From a virus, in the IMG/VR virus record IMGVR_UViG_3300031216_000071, positions 1-22,512 of that record: a stretch of DNA of 22,512 bases. The stretch is one strand, 5' to 3'. The position numbers and the translations under genes are program-made. Under the pieces are notes generated by a model that was not told the DNA's origin, made no database searches, and worked only from the letters and a program-made list of their open reading frames with translations. This document shows, piece after piece, positions 22,314 through 22,512 of this stretch (its first letter is position 1; each line of letters starts with the position of its first letter).

Positions 22314-22512
22314 ATGGTATTAGAAATAACAGCAAATTTAAATGGAGGTGATTTAGTAACACCAGATAATGAATTGACTTTCAATATATATGGTAGTGCG
22401 GACAACTATGCTTCACCCATAGCTAATTTAGGTAGTGCAGTAAACGATGCAAAGGTAAGTGTGTTAAATGGTGTTGTGACTATTATAAACGTGGATGTTG
22501 GAAATGAAACTT
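22314..22512 (+). CDS. Partial gene cut by the window end, unknown
   Basis: ATG at 22314, after an AATAAATAAATAATTAAT tract, opens a frame with no stop to the window end (66 codons seen). The visible part begins MVLEITANLNGGDLVTPDNE and continues with beta-like, Asn/Gly/Ala-rich sequence (NIYGSADNYASPIANLGS). The composition resembles tail or fibre proteins. Too little is present for an assignment; the spacing and leader type match the preceding structural genes. Confidence 0.7.
   Translation, partial: MVLEITANLNGGDLVTPDNELTFNIYGSADNYASPIANLGSAVNDAKVSVLNGVVTIINVDVGNET

Noticed and set aside
1-22512. Integrase, attachment site, lysis or replication genes
   Set aside because: None was found in any frame; whether the phage is temperate cannot be decided from this window.

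Overview
The window is part of the late (structural and packaging) region of a tailed double-stranded DNA phage or prophage, most likely a siphovirus of a Bacteroidota host, plausibly flavobacterial. The host inference rests on four things. The DNA is very AT-rich. Starts are preceded by A/T-rich tracts instead of Shine-Dalgarno sequences. BACON and delta-60-type domains occur in the tail proteins. The head-tail connector has the N-terminal form common in Bacteroidota phages. Every recognised gene is on the + strand.

Layout: 1-526 is a non-coding repeat region (110-bp tandem repeats, a GC-rich patch, 28-bp tandem repeats). 527-1815 holds four small genes that overlap or nearly touch: a membrane peptide, an unknown, a sigma-factor-like protein and a conserved small unknown. 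1796-3468 encodes the terminase subunits. 3488-4194 is a tail assembly chaperone with a probable -1 frameshift extension. 4227-5143 holds tail terminator and HK97 gp10-like proteins. 5150-12727 holds two very large tail-tip proteins, one with a delta-60 propeller and one with about seven BACON domains and an FN3 domain. 12756-12893 is a possible 45-aa gene and 12896-14821 is the tape measure. 14822-15169 is a second non-coding gap with an inverted, diverged copy of the 110-bp repeat. 15170-20790 is the head module: a small conserved protein, an HNH endonuclease, an XkdF-type protease with scaffold-like tail, the major capsid protein, a tail-tube-like protein, a small unknown and the portal. 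20793-22512 holds a connector fused to fibre-like repeats, a small structural-like protein and a gene cut by the window end.

The proteins together assemble the capsid (portal, scaffold/protease, capsid protein), package DNA (terminase), join head to tail, and build a tail whose length is set by the tape measure. Replication, lysis, integration and lysogeny genes are not seen. The least expected features are the related repeat elements in the two largest gaps, a recurrent GTTTTTAG sequence in front of five starts, the permuted module order, and the connector-fibre fusion.
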